Shown piece by piece: positions 1 to 6,954 of a stretch of 39,192 nt of DNA (position 1 is the first letter of the stretch; the number at the start of each line of letters is the position of its first letter). This DNA comes from Limnohabitans sp. Lineage in GTDB: Bacteria > Bacteroidota > Bacteroidia > Flavobacteriales > Flavobacteriaceae. Made by a program: the position numbers and the translations under genes. The notes under the pieces are model-generated. The model was given only the letters and a program-made list of their open reading frames with translations. It was not told the DNA's origin and made no database searches. The DNA lies in NCBI GenBank assembly GCA_030053945.1, contig JASGCW010000031.1, forward strand, positions 1-39,192, written 5' to 3'.

Positions 1-76
1 GTCTGCTTGTATGTAATTTGGAAAGGATCTCAATGGTGTGTTTTTTATGGTCAAAAATATTAATATTTAACAAAAA

Positions 77-94
77 GGCTATCAAAAGATAGCC
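77..94 (-). terminator. Rho-independent terminator closing the peptide gene cluster
   Basis: A perfect 7-bp stem (GGCTATC / GATAGCC) with a 4-nt loop is followed on the minus strand by TTTTTGTT. It lies about 37 nt beyond the stop of the decayed peptide gene ending at 131, so it would close the minus-strand transcript. There is no T-run on the plus side. Confidence 0.75.
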
Positions 95-130
95 CTAATC
101 TAAATAATTTTAAGTTTAAAAACTTAAAAA

Positions 131-277
131 TTATGGGCAACCTCCTTGAGTTATTCCCCATAAAATACATCTTCCGTTGTTGTATTCACAACAAATCTTT
201 CCAGCCCCTAAAATAGATTTAAGCTCTGAATTAGTCAATTACTTAGAATTTTTCAAATTTAAAATTGAATTTTTTAT
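131..277 (-). pseudogene. Decayed leader-type Cys-rich peptide gene
   Basis: Read on the minus strand from 277, the frame gives IKNSILNLKNSK, a TAA stop at 241-239, then LTNSELKSILGAG followed by a core with CC, C and GGCP, ending in TAA at 133-131. It aligns with the leaders of its neighbours (MKNSILKMK..., ELTKTELKAIKGAG), but the start codon has become ATA and there is an in-frame stop in the leader. The core still has four Cys residues, so the decay looks recent. No internal ATG precedes the LTNSEL segment, so I call it a pseudogene. A sequencing error could explain one lesion but hardly both. Confidence 0.7.
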
Positions 278-299
278 AATAATAAAGTTTATTATAATT

Positions 300-325
300 C
301 CCTCAACTGATAATACAATTGAGGG
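300..325 (-). terminator. Putative hairpin terminator after the 45-aa peptide gene
   Basis: CCCTCAA and TTGAGGG arms, extendable by a few imperfect pairs, flank a short AT loop just after the stop of the gene ending at 339. The tract beyond it on the minus strand is AT-rich but not a clean T-run, so it may act as an attenuator before the decayed gene or on either strand. Confidence 0.45.
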
Positions 326-338
326 ATTTTAAAGCTAG

Positions 339-476
339 TTATTGTAAGTGACACGTAGTGAATATACCACAGGTTCTAAAAGCAGTTGGACAACAATAAC
401 CAGCTCCTTTAATTGTTTTTTTTTCTTCTTTTGTTAAAATTTGAACGTTTTTCATTTTTAAAATTGAATTTTTCAT
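339..476 (-). CDS. Leader-type Cys-rich small peptide, 45 aa
   Basis: This short minus-strand gene encodes 45 residues. The leader starts MKNSILKMKNVQILT and runs to IKGAG at about residues 22-26. The core of about 19 residues has Cys at 28, 29, 36 and 42. The leader matches those of the genes at 868, 1167 and 1371, which supports a real gene despite its size. Double-Gly or Gly-Ala ends of this kind are typical cleavage sites for C39-type exporters of bacteriocin-like peptides. The inverted repeat at 517-536 lies 40 nt upstream of the ATG. The likely role is a secreted, possibly disulfide-bonded, antimicrobial or signalling peptide. No modifying enzyme other than the VKOR protein is visible, and the function is unproven. 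Confidence 0.75.
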   Translation of the reverse strand: MKNSILKMKNVQILTKEEKKTIKGAGYCCPTAFRTCGIFTTCHLQ

Positions 477-516
477 AATAAATTAAATTATTTAATTGAT
501 ATACTCCAGCATTTTA

Positions 517-536
517 AGTCAATGGAGGCTTTGACT
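517..536 (-). promoter_or_regulatory. Conserved inverted repeat upstream of peptide gene, copy 1
   Basis: The arms AGTCAA and TTGACT surround an 8-nt spacer (TGGAGGCT on the plus strand). The repeat ends 40 nt before the ATG at 476. Identity with copy 2 extends to both sides (about 505-555), including GCAACAATATTTT. Constant position and conserved arms suggest an operator, or a hairpin at the start of the mRNA. Confidence 0.6.
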
Positions 537-780
537 ATGATTGCAACAATATTTTTACCTCAAGTTTCCAAAATGATTTAGATAATTTATTCGTAGAATA
601 TTAAATGACATACTTTTTGGAACACCTTTTTTACAATATTATTTGAATACTTTATGATATACTTTAAAAATGTGGTATAAATCAAAAACCTAAAATTTTG
701 AAGCATTAAGAATCCTTGATAAATTATGATTGTATTCAATATTAATTTACCGAGCATAAAAAATGAAAGAATAAACTTAA

Positions 781-806
781 ATGCAAAGGGCAAAAGCCCT
801 TTGCAT
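781..806 (-). terminator. Strong hairpin after the 42-aa peptide gene
   Basis: A perfect 11-bp inverted repeat (ATGCAAAGGGC / GCCCTTTGCAT) with an AAAA loop lies 61 nt past the stop at 868. The minus-strand sequence after it is TTTAAGTTTATTC, T-rich but not a continuous run. It is the best candidate for ending the transcript of the gene at 868-996. Confidence 0.6.
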
Positions 807-867
807 AACCATTGTTTTTCAAACTCTAAATGTTATATAATACAACTTTTGCACTTCAAAAAACAAT

Positions 868-996
868 TTATTTCAACCAACAATCTGGCGGGTTTTGAAG
901 ACAACGATTACCATTACCATCTCCACCTTTAATCTCCTTTTGTAATTCTTTTGAAATGATTTGAACATTCTTTAATTTTAAAATTGAATCTTTCAT
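868..996 (-). CDS. Leader-type small peptide, 42 aa
   Basis: This minus-strand gene encodes 42 residues. The leader MKDSILKLKNVQIIS continues to EIKGG at about residues 21-25, then comes a short core starting DGNGN with Cys at 32 and 39 and ending in WLK. The N-terminus nearly matches the 45-aa peptide (both contain KNVQI), but the core is unrelated, the usual pattern of secreted peptide families with a shared export leader and variable cargo. The inverted repeat at 1038-1057 precedes it by 41 nt and the hairpin at 781-806 follows. Two Cys residues would allow one disulfide. The function is unknown; a bacteriocin-like or signalling peptide is likely. Confidence 0.72.
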   Translation of the reverse strand: MKDSILKLKNVQIISKELQKEIKGGDGNGNRCLQNPPDCWLK

Positions 997-1037
997 TTTT
1001 AATTAATTTATGATTTAAAAACCTCTCCAACATTTTA

Positions 1038-1057
1038 AGTCAATGGAGGCTTTGACT
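1038..1057 (-). promoter_or_regulatory. Conserved inverted repeat upstream of peptide gene, copy 2
   Basis: The 20-bp unit is identical to copy 1 (arms AGTCAA / TTGACT) and lies 41 nt before the ATG at 996. The flanks (CATTTTA on one side, TTGCAACAATATTTT on the other) are also shared with copy 1, so the duplicated block is about 50 bp. Confidence 0.6.
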
Positions 1058-1080
1058 ATCGTTGCAACAATATTTTATAA

Positions 1081-1138
1081 GCAAGTGTATTCGAAAAAGC
1101 AAACTAAATTGTCAAAATGAATTTTTAGAAACACTTGC
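1081..1138. repeat. Long-loop inverted repeat after the two-peptide operon
   Basis: GCAAGTGT (1081-1088) pairs with ACACTTGC (1131-1138). The pairing can extend inward through TTC and A-rich/T-rich segments, giving an imperfect stem of about 16 bp. It lies 28 nt past the stop at 1167 and upstream of copy 2 of the operator repeat. It has no T-run, so it could be a weak terminator or a transcript-stabilising stem. Confidence 0.4.
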
Positions 1139-1166
1139 AAAACTTTTCTTTATATGTTGTTAATAG

Positions 1167-1349
1167 TTAACAAGTATAAATTGAACAACTATTATCAATA
1201 GCGTGGAAACGACCACCTTCATTTAAACAATCTTCCTTAGTGTACCCATAATATTTTTTGTAATAGCAAAAACCTGCACCCTTTATTGCTTTTAATTCAG
1301 TTTTAGTCAATTCACTTGACATTTTTAATTTCAAGATTAATTTTTTCAT
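1167..1349 (-). CDS. Leader-type Cys-rich small peptide, 60 aa
   Basis: The product is a 60-residue peptide. The leader MKKLILKLKMSSELTKTELKAI ends in KGAG at about residues 24-27, and a core of about 33 residues follows with Cys at 28, 41, 55 and 60 and many Tyr and Lys. The ATG follows the upstream peptide gene by only 21 bp, so the two are surely co-transcribed. Four Cys residues and the nearby VKOR-thioredoxin protein suggest two disulfides formed during or after export. The short leader with a Gly-Ala/Gly end resembles the double-Gly leaders of C39-exported bacteriocins. No self-immunity gene is evident in the window. Confidence 0.75.
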   Translation of the reverse strand: MKKLILKLKMSSELTKTELKAIKGAGFCYYKKYYGYTKEDCLNEGGRFHAIDNSCSIYTC

Positions 1350-1370
1350 AGTCTTATTTTTTTATTATTC

Positions 1371-1553
1371 TTAATACCATCCATCACAAATCAACCAAGC
1401 TTCACAACCAAATGGAATATCTTCATTGTTATCAATTGCTTCCTGTGTCAAGCAACATTTAAACCAATCTTTGGCAATTCCACCTTTAATTTGTTTCTGT
1501 TCTGATTGAGTTAACTCTTTAACAGTTTTCAATTTTAAAATTGACTTTTTCAT
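1371..1553 (-). CDS. Leader-type Cys-rich small peptide, 60 aa
   Basis: This is the first gene of a two-peptide operon. The leader MKKSILKLKTVKELTQSEQ continues to KQIKGG (about residues 20-25). The core starts IAKDWFK and has Cys at 33, 34, 50 and 56 and several acidic residues. The canonical Gly-Gly is the expected export-protease site. Upstream lies copy 3 of the inverted repeat at 1592-1611. It is 78 nt downstream of the stop of the 510-aa C39-like/VKOR/thioredoxin gene on the same strand, so partial read-through is possible. It may be a bacteriocin-like or signalling peptide; the core shows no match I recognise. Confidence 0.75.
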   Translation of the reverse strand: MKKSILKLKTVKELTQSEQKQIKGGIAKDWFKCCLTQEAIDNNEDIPFGCEAWLICDGWY

Positions 1554-1591
1554 AATATTAAATTTATTTGATTAATGCCTCCAACATTTAA

Positions 1592-1611
1592 GTCAATGGA
1601 GTTTTTGACTG
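1592..1611 (-). promoter_or_regulatory. Conserved inverted repeat upstream of peptide gene, copy 3
   Basis: The arms AGTCAA / TTGACT are kept while the spacer has changed to TGGAGTTT. The repeat lies 39 nt before the ATG at 1553. The flanking GCAACAATATTTT of copies 1 and 2 is missing, so the part under constraint is the stem and the CATTTAAGTCAATGGAG side. Confidence 0.55.
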
Positions 1612-1631
1612 TATTTCTAATTGCTTAATGC

Positions 1632-3164
1632 TTAATAAACTTCCTCAGGAATCAACTCGTTGATGAAATATTTCAAATCTTCTATGTCATATTCGTTTGG
1701 TAGTAGGTTTTGATTTATTAATCGGACTGGTGCATAATTGAAATTATTTTCCAGACACCAATTATATTGGTCTTCTAAATCATCTACTATGGTAGGCTCA
1801 ATACTTGTTTGCCATTTATTTTTCCACTCTTTAAGATTCATTTGTTTGCCATGCCAATCGTCTAGAGCTTTTAAACTATTTTCTTTATTCTTTCTATTTA
1901 GTTGCAATAACACTAGGGCTACTTCCCTATATTGATTTAATGTGTTCTCAGGATTAACATTATACAGTATCTCTAATTTTAAATTCTTTTTAAATCTCTG
2001 TTGGAGATATATTGCTTTTGTATATGCTGTATGACAATGTGGGCAACTTGGACTTAATAATAAAGTTAGAGTTACTGATGCTTCTTGTTCTCCAATTTCC
2101 AACTTATTAAAACCAATAAGTGAATTAGTTGAAGTAACCGGAACTATTGACTTAAAGAATAAATCAGGATTTCTTTTGAACTTTCTTAATGAGTTATTCT
2201 CAGTATCAAGTTTATTTTTCTCTAGTAGTAAATTTTTAAACACTGACCAAATAACGAACAACGATAAAAATGACACTAAAAAAACATACCAATTATTCCA
2301 GTTTAACGAATATGATTTAATTAGTGTCAATAAGGAAGAAATTACTAACACAGAACTTACCAACAAACAAAGCGGACACCATTTATTAATTTTTACTTTT
2401 TGAAGCCATAATGAATAAAACACTACTGGAATTGTGAATACACTCATCAATATAATCTCTTGATAAACTGTTGGCACTAAAAGCATTGCCATTATTACAC
2501 TAGAAAAATATATAATAGGTAAATCCGAAAACTCTAACCATTTATTGATTTGTGCAAACTTTGAATTCACAACATCTTCACAAGACATTGATTCACCTTG
2601 AGTACACAACTTTGAAACTATATATCCATTAACATTATAATACTTATCACTAACTATTAAAACCCCAAGAATTGCACCTATCAAACTCAAAAGAAAAACA
2701 ACATTCGAAATAACATTAAAATCTGAATCTAGAAATTGTTTAATGAAAAATACCCCAAACAATAAAAAACCACTAAGAATCAAAATATTGTAAAATGACA
2801 CCATAGAAACATCCTCGTTTACACCTTCTTCTACCCCTACAATTATTCCATTCCATCTGGAAACAAACTCCTCTACGCTAATTTCTGATGTTTCTTTTTT
2901 ATTATCTAGTAAGACAATTTTACTATCATTCTTTTTAACTAAGAATAATTCATTTTCTACCATTGCTAAGAACTGACTTGGCAGGCTTTCCAATTCATTC
3001 TTTTCAACTCTAGCCGCAATATTCTCAACATTAACTAGATTTAATGAATCAGTTAAAGCAAATAAACTTGGAAAATTAGGATGTGAATTGTATGCATCTT
3101 CAAATTCCTTTATTTTCTCTTGATGATTATTTAGAATCAAATACTCTTTTGTAATAGTTAGCAT
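1632..3164 (-). CDS. C39-like / VKOR / thioredoxin membrane oxidoreductase
   Basis: This 510-residue protein has three parts. Residues 1-112 resemble a C39 bacteriocin-processing peptidase fold but lack the catalytic Cys near the N-terminus, so this is probably a substrate-binding relic. Residues 120-310 hold about five membrane segments of the VKOR family, with a loop Cys pair at 187 and 195 and the CPLC redox motif at 263-266. Residues 335-510 form a thioredoxin-like domain with CPHC at 374-377. VKOR plus thioredoxin proteins make disulfides in the cell envelope. Beside four genes for mainly Cys-rich peptides, the likely job is to recognise the leaders and oxidise the cores. The peptide exporter (a C39-ABC protein and membrane-fusion partner) is not in the window. 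Confidence 0.8.
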   Translation of the reverse strand: MLTITKEYLILNNHQEKIKEFEDAYNSHPNFPSLFALTDSLNLVNVENIAARVEKNELESLPSQFLAMVENELFLVKKNDSKIVLLDNKKETSEISVEEFVSRWNGIIVGVEEGVNEDVSMVSFYNILILSGFLLFGVFFIKQFLDSDFNVISNVVFLLSLIGAILGVLIVSDKYYNVNGYIVSKLCTQGESMSCEDVVNSKFAQINKWLEFSDLPIIYFSSVIMAMLLVPTVYQEIILMSVFTIPVVFYSLWLQKVKINKWCPLCLLVSSVLVISSLLTLIKSYSLNWNNWYVFLVSFLSLFVIWSVFKNLLLEKNKLDTENNSLRKFKRNPDLFFKSIVPVTSTNSLIGFNKLEIGEQEASVTLTLLLSPSCPHCHTAYTKAIYLQQRFKKNLKLEILYNVNPENTLNQYREVALVLLQLNRKNKENSLKALDDWHGKQMNLKEWKNKWQTSIEPTIVDDLEDQYNWCLENNFNYAPVRLINQNLLPNEYDIEDLKYFINELIPEEVY

Positions 3165-3479
3165 TTTAGTTTATTTTTTATCGAATTTAACTATGAAAAT
3201 TTCAATTTTTTATTTTGTATCTATCAATAGCAAATAGAAATCTACATAAAAATGTTTTTCAAATTTGTTCAGAATAAAGAAGAAAAAAAAACGAAAGAAG
3301 ATAGATTTTTTAAATTAAAGGGCTATAATTTTTAAAATGTAGTAATGAAAAAATTATGCAAATAATTCATTTTCAGATTTTTACATTTTTTTCAAAAACA
3401 TTTACTTGTAAAAACAAAAATCAATCATACTATTACAAATCATTTCTTAATTTTAATAACATTAAATCCTTATTACAAA
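3165..3479. other. Divergent intergenic region of the peptide locus
   Basis: This AT-rich 315-bp stretch separates the minus-strand VKOR gene from the plus-strand Gly-rich peptide gene and must hold both promoters. I do not see a clean TTG-N19-TAnnTTTG promoter on either strand; the nearest on the minus strand is a one-mismatch TAGATTTC. The AGTCAA/TTGACT repeat of the Cys-rich peptide genes is absent. Confidence 0.5.
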
Positions 3480-3677
3480 ATGAATAAAATTAAATCTTCA
3501 ATTAACGATTTCTCAAACTTTGAACTTGACAAAAAACAAAGTATTTTAATCAAAGGCGGGAATACCAGTATTAGTGGTGGGAATAACACAGGTAATCAAG
3601 AAACTCCATCTGGAGGAAGTGGAGTAGGAGGTACACTCGGAGACGACGAACCTCTACCAGTGATAACAGGAAGTTAA
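3480..3677 (+). CDS. Gly-rich small peptide with double-Gly leader, 65 aa
   Basis: The first 27 residues (MNKIKSSINDFSNFEL, then DKKQSILIKGG) look like a leader ending in Gly-Gly. The core of about 38 residues is rich in Gly, Ser, Thr and Asn, contains no Cys and ends in an acidic stretch (GDDEPLP). The leader keeps the pattern hydrophobic-x-x-Leu ... I-K-G-G of the minus-strand peptides, but the cargo is quite different, so it would not be a VKOR substrate. A strong terminator follows directly, so it is transcribed alone. It could be an exported peptide of another class or a pheromone; the function is unknown. Confidence 0.65.
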   Translation: MNKIKSSINDFSNFELDKKQSILIKGGNTSISGGNNTGNQETPSGGSGVGGTLGDDEPLPVITGS

Positions 3678-3681
3678 AATT

Positions 3682-3713
3682 AAAAAAAGGGAATCTTAAG
3701 ATTCCCTTTTTTT
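3682..3713. terminator. Bidirectional terminator between convergent genes
   Basis: The perfect palindrome GGGAATCTTAAGATTCCC is preceded by seven As and followed by seven Ts, so it works on both strands. It ends the Gly-rich peptide transcript (+) and the regulator transcript (-). The last codons and the TAA of the regulator (3696-3698) lie inside the stem. Confidence 0.9.
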
Positions 3714-5456
3714 AATTTCATTTATAAATTGAAAAGGAGTTAATCCGGTTTTCTTTTTAAAAGATGTTGTAAAAGAGTCAGCATTTTTAAAACCTGCACT
3801 TTCTGCAATTGCTTGAGTAGTATATTCTCTAAACTTAGAATTATTGACAATCTCATTGATTATATAATTAATTCTCAATTCATTATAATAACCGCCAAAA
3901 GATTTCCCAAAGTGCTTATTTACAACATAAGAAAGATAGGTTGTATTTGTTTTTATTTTTTTGGCAACCTGCTGTTGTGTAAAATTTTGATTCAAATAAA
4001 ATTTTTTCTCTTCTAAATCTCTTAATTTGTTAAGTATCTCACTTTCACTTTCTATACTAATAAGCTGAGATCCTACTTTATCTTTGTCAGATTCTGCTTC
4101 GGTTTCGTCTATACTAACATCGGCATTATTCATAACAACGCTATTACGTTCTATCTCATTTAAAATTATTTCCATCTTTTTTTCAATAACTTTCTTACTT
4201 CGATATTTTCTTATATATAAAACCATCAAAACAATAATGACTAATAACATAAAACCGAAAAAAGCGTTTTGATAAAAAACTCTATTCCTGTATTTGTTTT
4301 GTAACAAAATCATTTCTTTCTTTATATCCTCATTGGTCAATTTGAAATTAGCTTCCACTATGTTATTATTGGCAGTACCTTGATCTTTTTCAAAATTTTC
4401 TGTATAAATCTGGGAATGATGCAAAGCTTTTTCATAATCTTTTCTTGACTCAAATATCTTAGCTTGTTTATAGTTTGAATCAACGAATTCGCGTTTGCCT
4501 GAATTTGACAATTTATATATAGAATCTACTCTAGCAAAATAAATTAATGCCTTATCATAATTTTTTGTAATATAATTGACCAATCCCAAATTATATAAAG
4601 CGCTATAATATTCTTTTATCGAATTTGATTGCTTTGCTAAAGAAGATGATGCCATATAATTTTTTTCAGCCGCTACATACTCTCCTTTAAAAAAATGAAT
4701 ATTCCCTAAGTTGTTAAGTACATTCAAATTAATTGAAAGATTATCATCAGAATATAGCTGTGCTTTACTGTAAAAAAAGTAAGCAGAATCTAACAACACA
4801 TTCTTATTTCTATTCTTGGCAAAAAACCTCTCATAACAAATACCAAGATTAAAATTCAAATTTGCTTTATTTTGCAAAAAATCAAATTTTGAATATAAGT
4901 TTTTGTTTTTGTCAATAATTTGGTCACTTTCTTTATAGTTGGAAATTGCTTCCTTAAAATTTCCAATATCTCTTTTTATATTCGCTATATTTAGATTTAT
5001 TTTATTGATTTGAACAATATCTCCGTTTTTGATTGCAATTTTTTTTGCCATAAAAAACTTATCGAGTGCATTTGGTAGTTTTTGATTCATCCAATCAACT
5101 AAACCTGAAACATTATAGATATATGATTCTGTTTGTGATTTTATAGGAGATGCTGATGCGTTTGATATCAATTTAATCGCTGTTGAACACTTTATTTCTG
5201 CATCGGCAAATTTATTCTGCTTAGCTAAGATATAGCTATGGGTCACAAACCCAGAAGCTTTATAAATATCATTGTGAGAATTTTCAAGAATTTTGACATA
5301 AAAAAAGGCGCTATCAACATCTGAATTCAAAAATGACTTCGCTTTCTCTTGTAATTTGAGAAAATCTTTCTCTGTTATTGTTTTGAAAGTATTAACCTGT
5401 GATATACTTTGAAAACAAATGAGGAATAAAACTAAACAAGCTATAAACTTTTTCAT
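3696..5456 (-). CDS. TPR, transmembrane and AraC-type HTH regulator
   Basis: The 586 residues start with a signal-like segment (MKKFIACLVLFLICFQSISQ). An extracytoplasmic region rich in TPR-like helical repeats runs to about residue 390, then one membrane helix at about 397-415 (FFGFMLLVIIVLMVLYI), a charged linker, and a C-terminal AraC-family DNA-binding domain at about 485-586 (QQQVAKKI ... IAESAGFKNADSFTTSFKKKTG ... PFQF). Such proteins are common in Flavobacteria: an envelope sensor joined directly to a DNA-binding domain. Its place next to the peptide locus suggests it controls those genes, perhaps in response to an exported peptide, but that is inference. It follows the nuo terminator on the same strand and has its own 38-bp upstream space. 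Confidence 0.85.
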   Translation of the reverse strand: MKKFIACLVLFLICFQSISQVNTFKTITEKDFLKLQEKAKSFLNSDVDSAFFYVKILENSHNDIYKASGFVTHSYILAKQNKFADAEIKCSTAIKLISNASASPIKSQTESYIYNVSGLVDWMNQKLPNALDKFFMAKKIAIKNGDIVQINKINLNIANIKRDIGNFKEAISNYKESDQIIDKNKNLYSKFDFLQNKANLNFNLGICYERFFAKNRNKNVLLDSAYFFYSKAQLYSDDNLSINLNVLNNLGNIHFFKGEYVAAEKNYMASSSLAKQSNSIKEYYSALYNLGLVNYITKNYDKALIYFARVDSIYKLSNSGKREFVDSNYKQAKIFESRKDYEKALHHSQIYTENFEKDQGTANNNIVEANFKLTNEDIKKEMILLQNKYRNRVFYQNAFFGFMLLVIIVLMVLYIRKYRSKKVIEKKMEIILNEIERNSVVMNNADVSIDETEAESDKDKVGSQLISIESESEILNKLRDLEEKKFYLNQNFTQQQVAKKIKTNTTYLSYVVNKHFGKSFGGYYNELRINYIINEIVNNSKFREYTTQAIAESAGFKNADSFTTSFKKKTGLTPFQFINEIKKRES

Positions 5457-5494
5457 CTATGCAAATTAATATAAAAGTTTGTATATGTAAAAAC

Positions 5495-5525
5495 AAAAAG
5501 CGACTAACAAAATTAGTCGCTTTTT
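5495..5525 (-). terminator. Terminator of the complex I operon
   Basis: A perfect 8-bp stem (GCGACTAA / TTAGTCGC) with a 5-nt loop, extended by A/T pairs, is followed on the minus strand by TTTTTGTTTTT. It lies about 20 nt past the nuoN stop. The plus side also has a T-run. Confidence 0.9.
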
Positions 5526-5545
5526 TCAAATATTAATTACAAATT

Positions 5546-6916
5546 TTATCGAATTAAATTTAATATTGCATTTGGAACTAGTCCGATAGCTACAGTACAA
5601 AGCATCAACAAAACTGCTATTATTTGATAAACAATAGGTGCTTTAGAAAAAGTCTCGTTAGCTTCCTTTGTGTACATTGCTAAAATTATTTTGAAATAAT
5701 AACCAACACTAATAATAGATGCAATTACTGCCACAATAACTAAAACTATCCATCCAGATTGAATTATCTGATTAAATACAAATAATTTAGCAAAAAATCC
5801 TGAAAAAATTGGAATACCAGCCATAGACAATAAAGATGAAGTCACAACAGCTGCTAATAAAGGGTTAGATTTTCCAAAACCATTAAAAATATCAATTGTT
5901 TCATTTTCTTTATCTTTCATTACATATAAGACTACCGCAAAAAGTGCTAAACCTGAAATTGCATAAGAAGTAGCATAGTATAACAAAATGTTCTCAGCCT
6001 GATTCGCTATCAATAATGTCATTAACATAAAACCTGCATGAGACACTCCAGAAAAAGCTAACATACGTTTCACATTATTTTGACGTAATGCCATAATATT
6101 ACCTACTAACATTGATGCGATAGAAACAACAACAATGATAACTTCAAAAGTATAGGTATGGAACGGAATTAAACTATTTGATAATTTTAGAAGAGTTGCT
6201 ACTGCTATTACTTTAGCCAATGTGCTCATTGTAGCGGTTGTTAAAGAAGGAGAACCTTCATAAACATCTGGTGCCCAAAAATGAAATGGCACCGTTGCAA
6301 TTTTAAACAACATACCTATAACCATCATTATAACACCTATAAAATACCATTGTGGAAAATTTACCGTATGCACAATTTGATAAATTTTAGCTAAATCGAA
6401 ACTTCCCGTTGCACCATATATTAATACTATTCCAAAAAGTATTATTCCAGATGCAAAAGATCCCATTAGGAAATACTTCATCCCAGCCTCATTACTTTTC
6501 AAACTCAATCTATTACTAGCTGCTAAAACATACAATGAAATCGAAAGTACTTCAATACCAAGAAAAAACATTGCTAAATTCCCAAAAGAAATCATTGCTA
6601 CACCACCCGCTAACATAAATACTTTTATTGCTACAAAATCTGAAATTTTTGATTGTCGGTCTTTATAAAATTCGCCGCTCATTGCTACAATGAAAGTAGT
6701 AATCACTATAAACAAGCTAGAAAAAGCTACTGATTTTCTATCAACAATCATCATATTATTTAGGTATGATCCTAATGGATTATTTATAGAAATATTATAG
6801 CCTAAAATTGCCAATAGACCTAAAATAGTGATTGGAACAATTCCTTTTCGGAAATTGAACATTTCTAAAAGCATACAAACTATTCCTAATCCAGATATCG
6901 CTATTAATGTATTCAT
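5546..6916 (-). CDS. nuoN: NADH dehydrogenase subunit N (proton channel)
   Basis: NuoN is one of three antiporter-like proton-pumping subunits in the membrane arm of complex I. The 456-residue protein is almost all hydrophobic helices (about 14). It has the family stretches F-L-G-I-E-V-L-S-I with the key Glu of TM5 and K-I-A-T-V-P-F-H-F-W-A-P-D-V-Y-E-G. It is the last gene of the operon, 38 nt after nuoM and just before the terminator. The length is normal for the family. Confidence 0.97.
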   Translation of the reverse strand: MNTLIAISGLGIVCMLLEMFNFRKGIVPITILGLLAILGYNISINNPLGSYLNNMMIVDRKSVAFSSLFIVITTFIVAMSGEFYKDRQSKISDFVAIKVFMLAGGVAMISFGNLAMFFLGIEVLSISLYVLAASNRLSLKSNEAGMKYFLMGSFASGIILFGIVLIYGATGSFDLAKIYQIVHTVNFPQWYFIGVIMMVIGMLFKIATVPFHFWAPDVYEGSPSLTTATMSTLAKVIAVATLLKLSNSLIPFHTYTFEVIIVVVSIASMLVGNIMALRQNNVKRMLAFSGVSHAGFMLMTLLIANQAENILLYYATSYAISGLALFAVVLYVMKDKENETIDIFNGFGKSNPLLAAVVTSSLLSMAGIPIFSGFFAKLFVFNQIIQSGWIVLVIVAVIASIISVGYYFKIILAMYTKEANETFSKAPIVYQIIAVLLMLCTVAIGLVPNAILNLIR

Positions 6917-6954
6917 TCTTCTACTAATTTTGAATTTGAAAAACTATCAAATTC

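Larger units (their letters stand above)
477..867. other. Gene-free stretch between two peptide genes
   Basis: This 391-bp interval holds the inverted repeat of the downstream peptide gene (517-536) and the hairpin at 781-806. Two overlapping 68-codon open frames of opposite strand cross it, but they have no leader motif and no recognisable family. I see no other gene. Its length compared with the 1038-1057 arrangement leaves room for a deleted peptide gene, but no remnant is visible. Confidence 0.5.

Noticed and set aside
1..63. Open plus-strand frame from the window edge, ending in a TAA at 61-63
   Set aside because: Only 20 codons, with no recognisable family; it could be the end of an upstream gene, but chance is as likely.
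587..932. Two overlapping 68-codon frames of opposite strand between peptide genes
   Set aside because: No leader motif, no ribosome site and poor composition; the plus-strand frame runs antisense through the real 42-aa peptide gene and both cross the hairpin.
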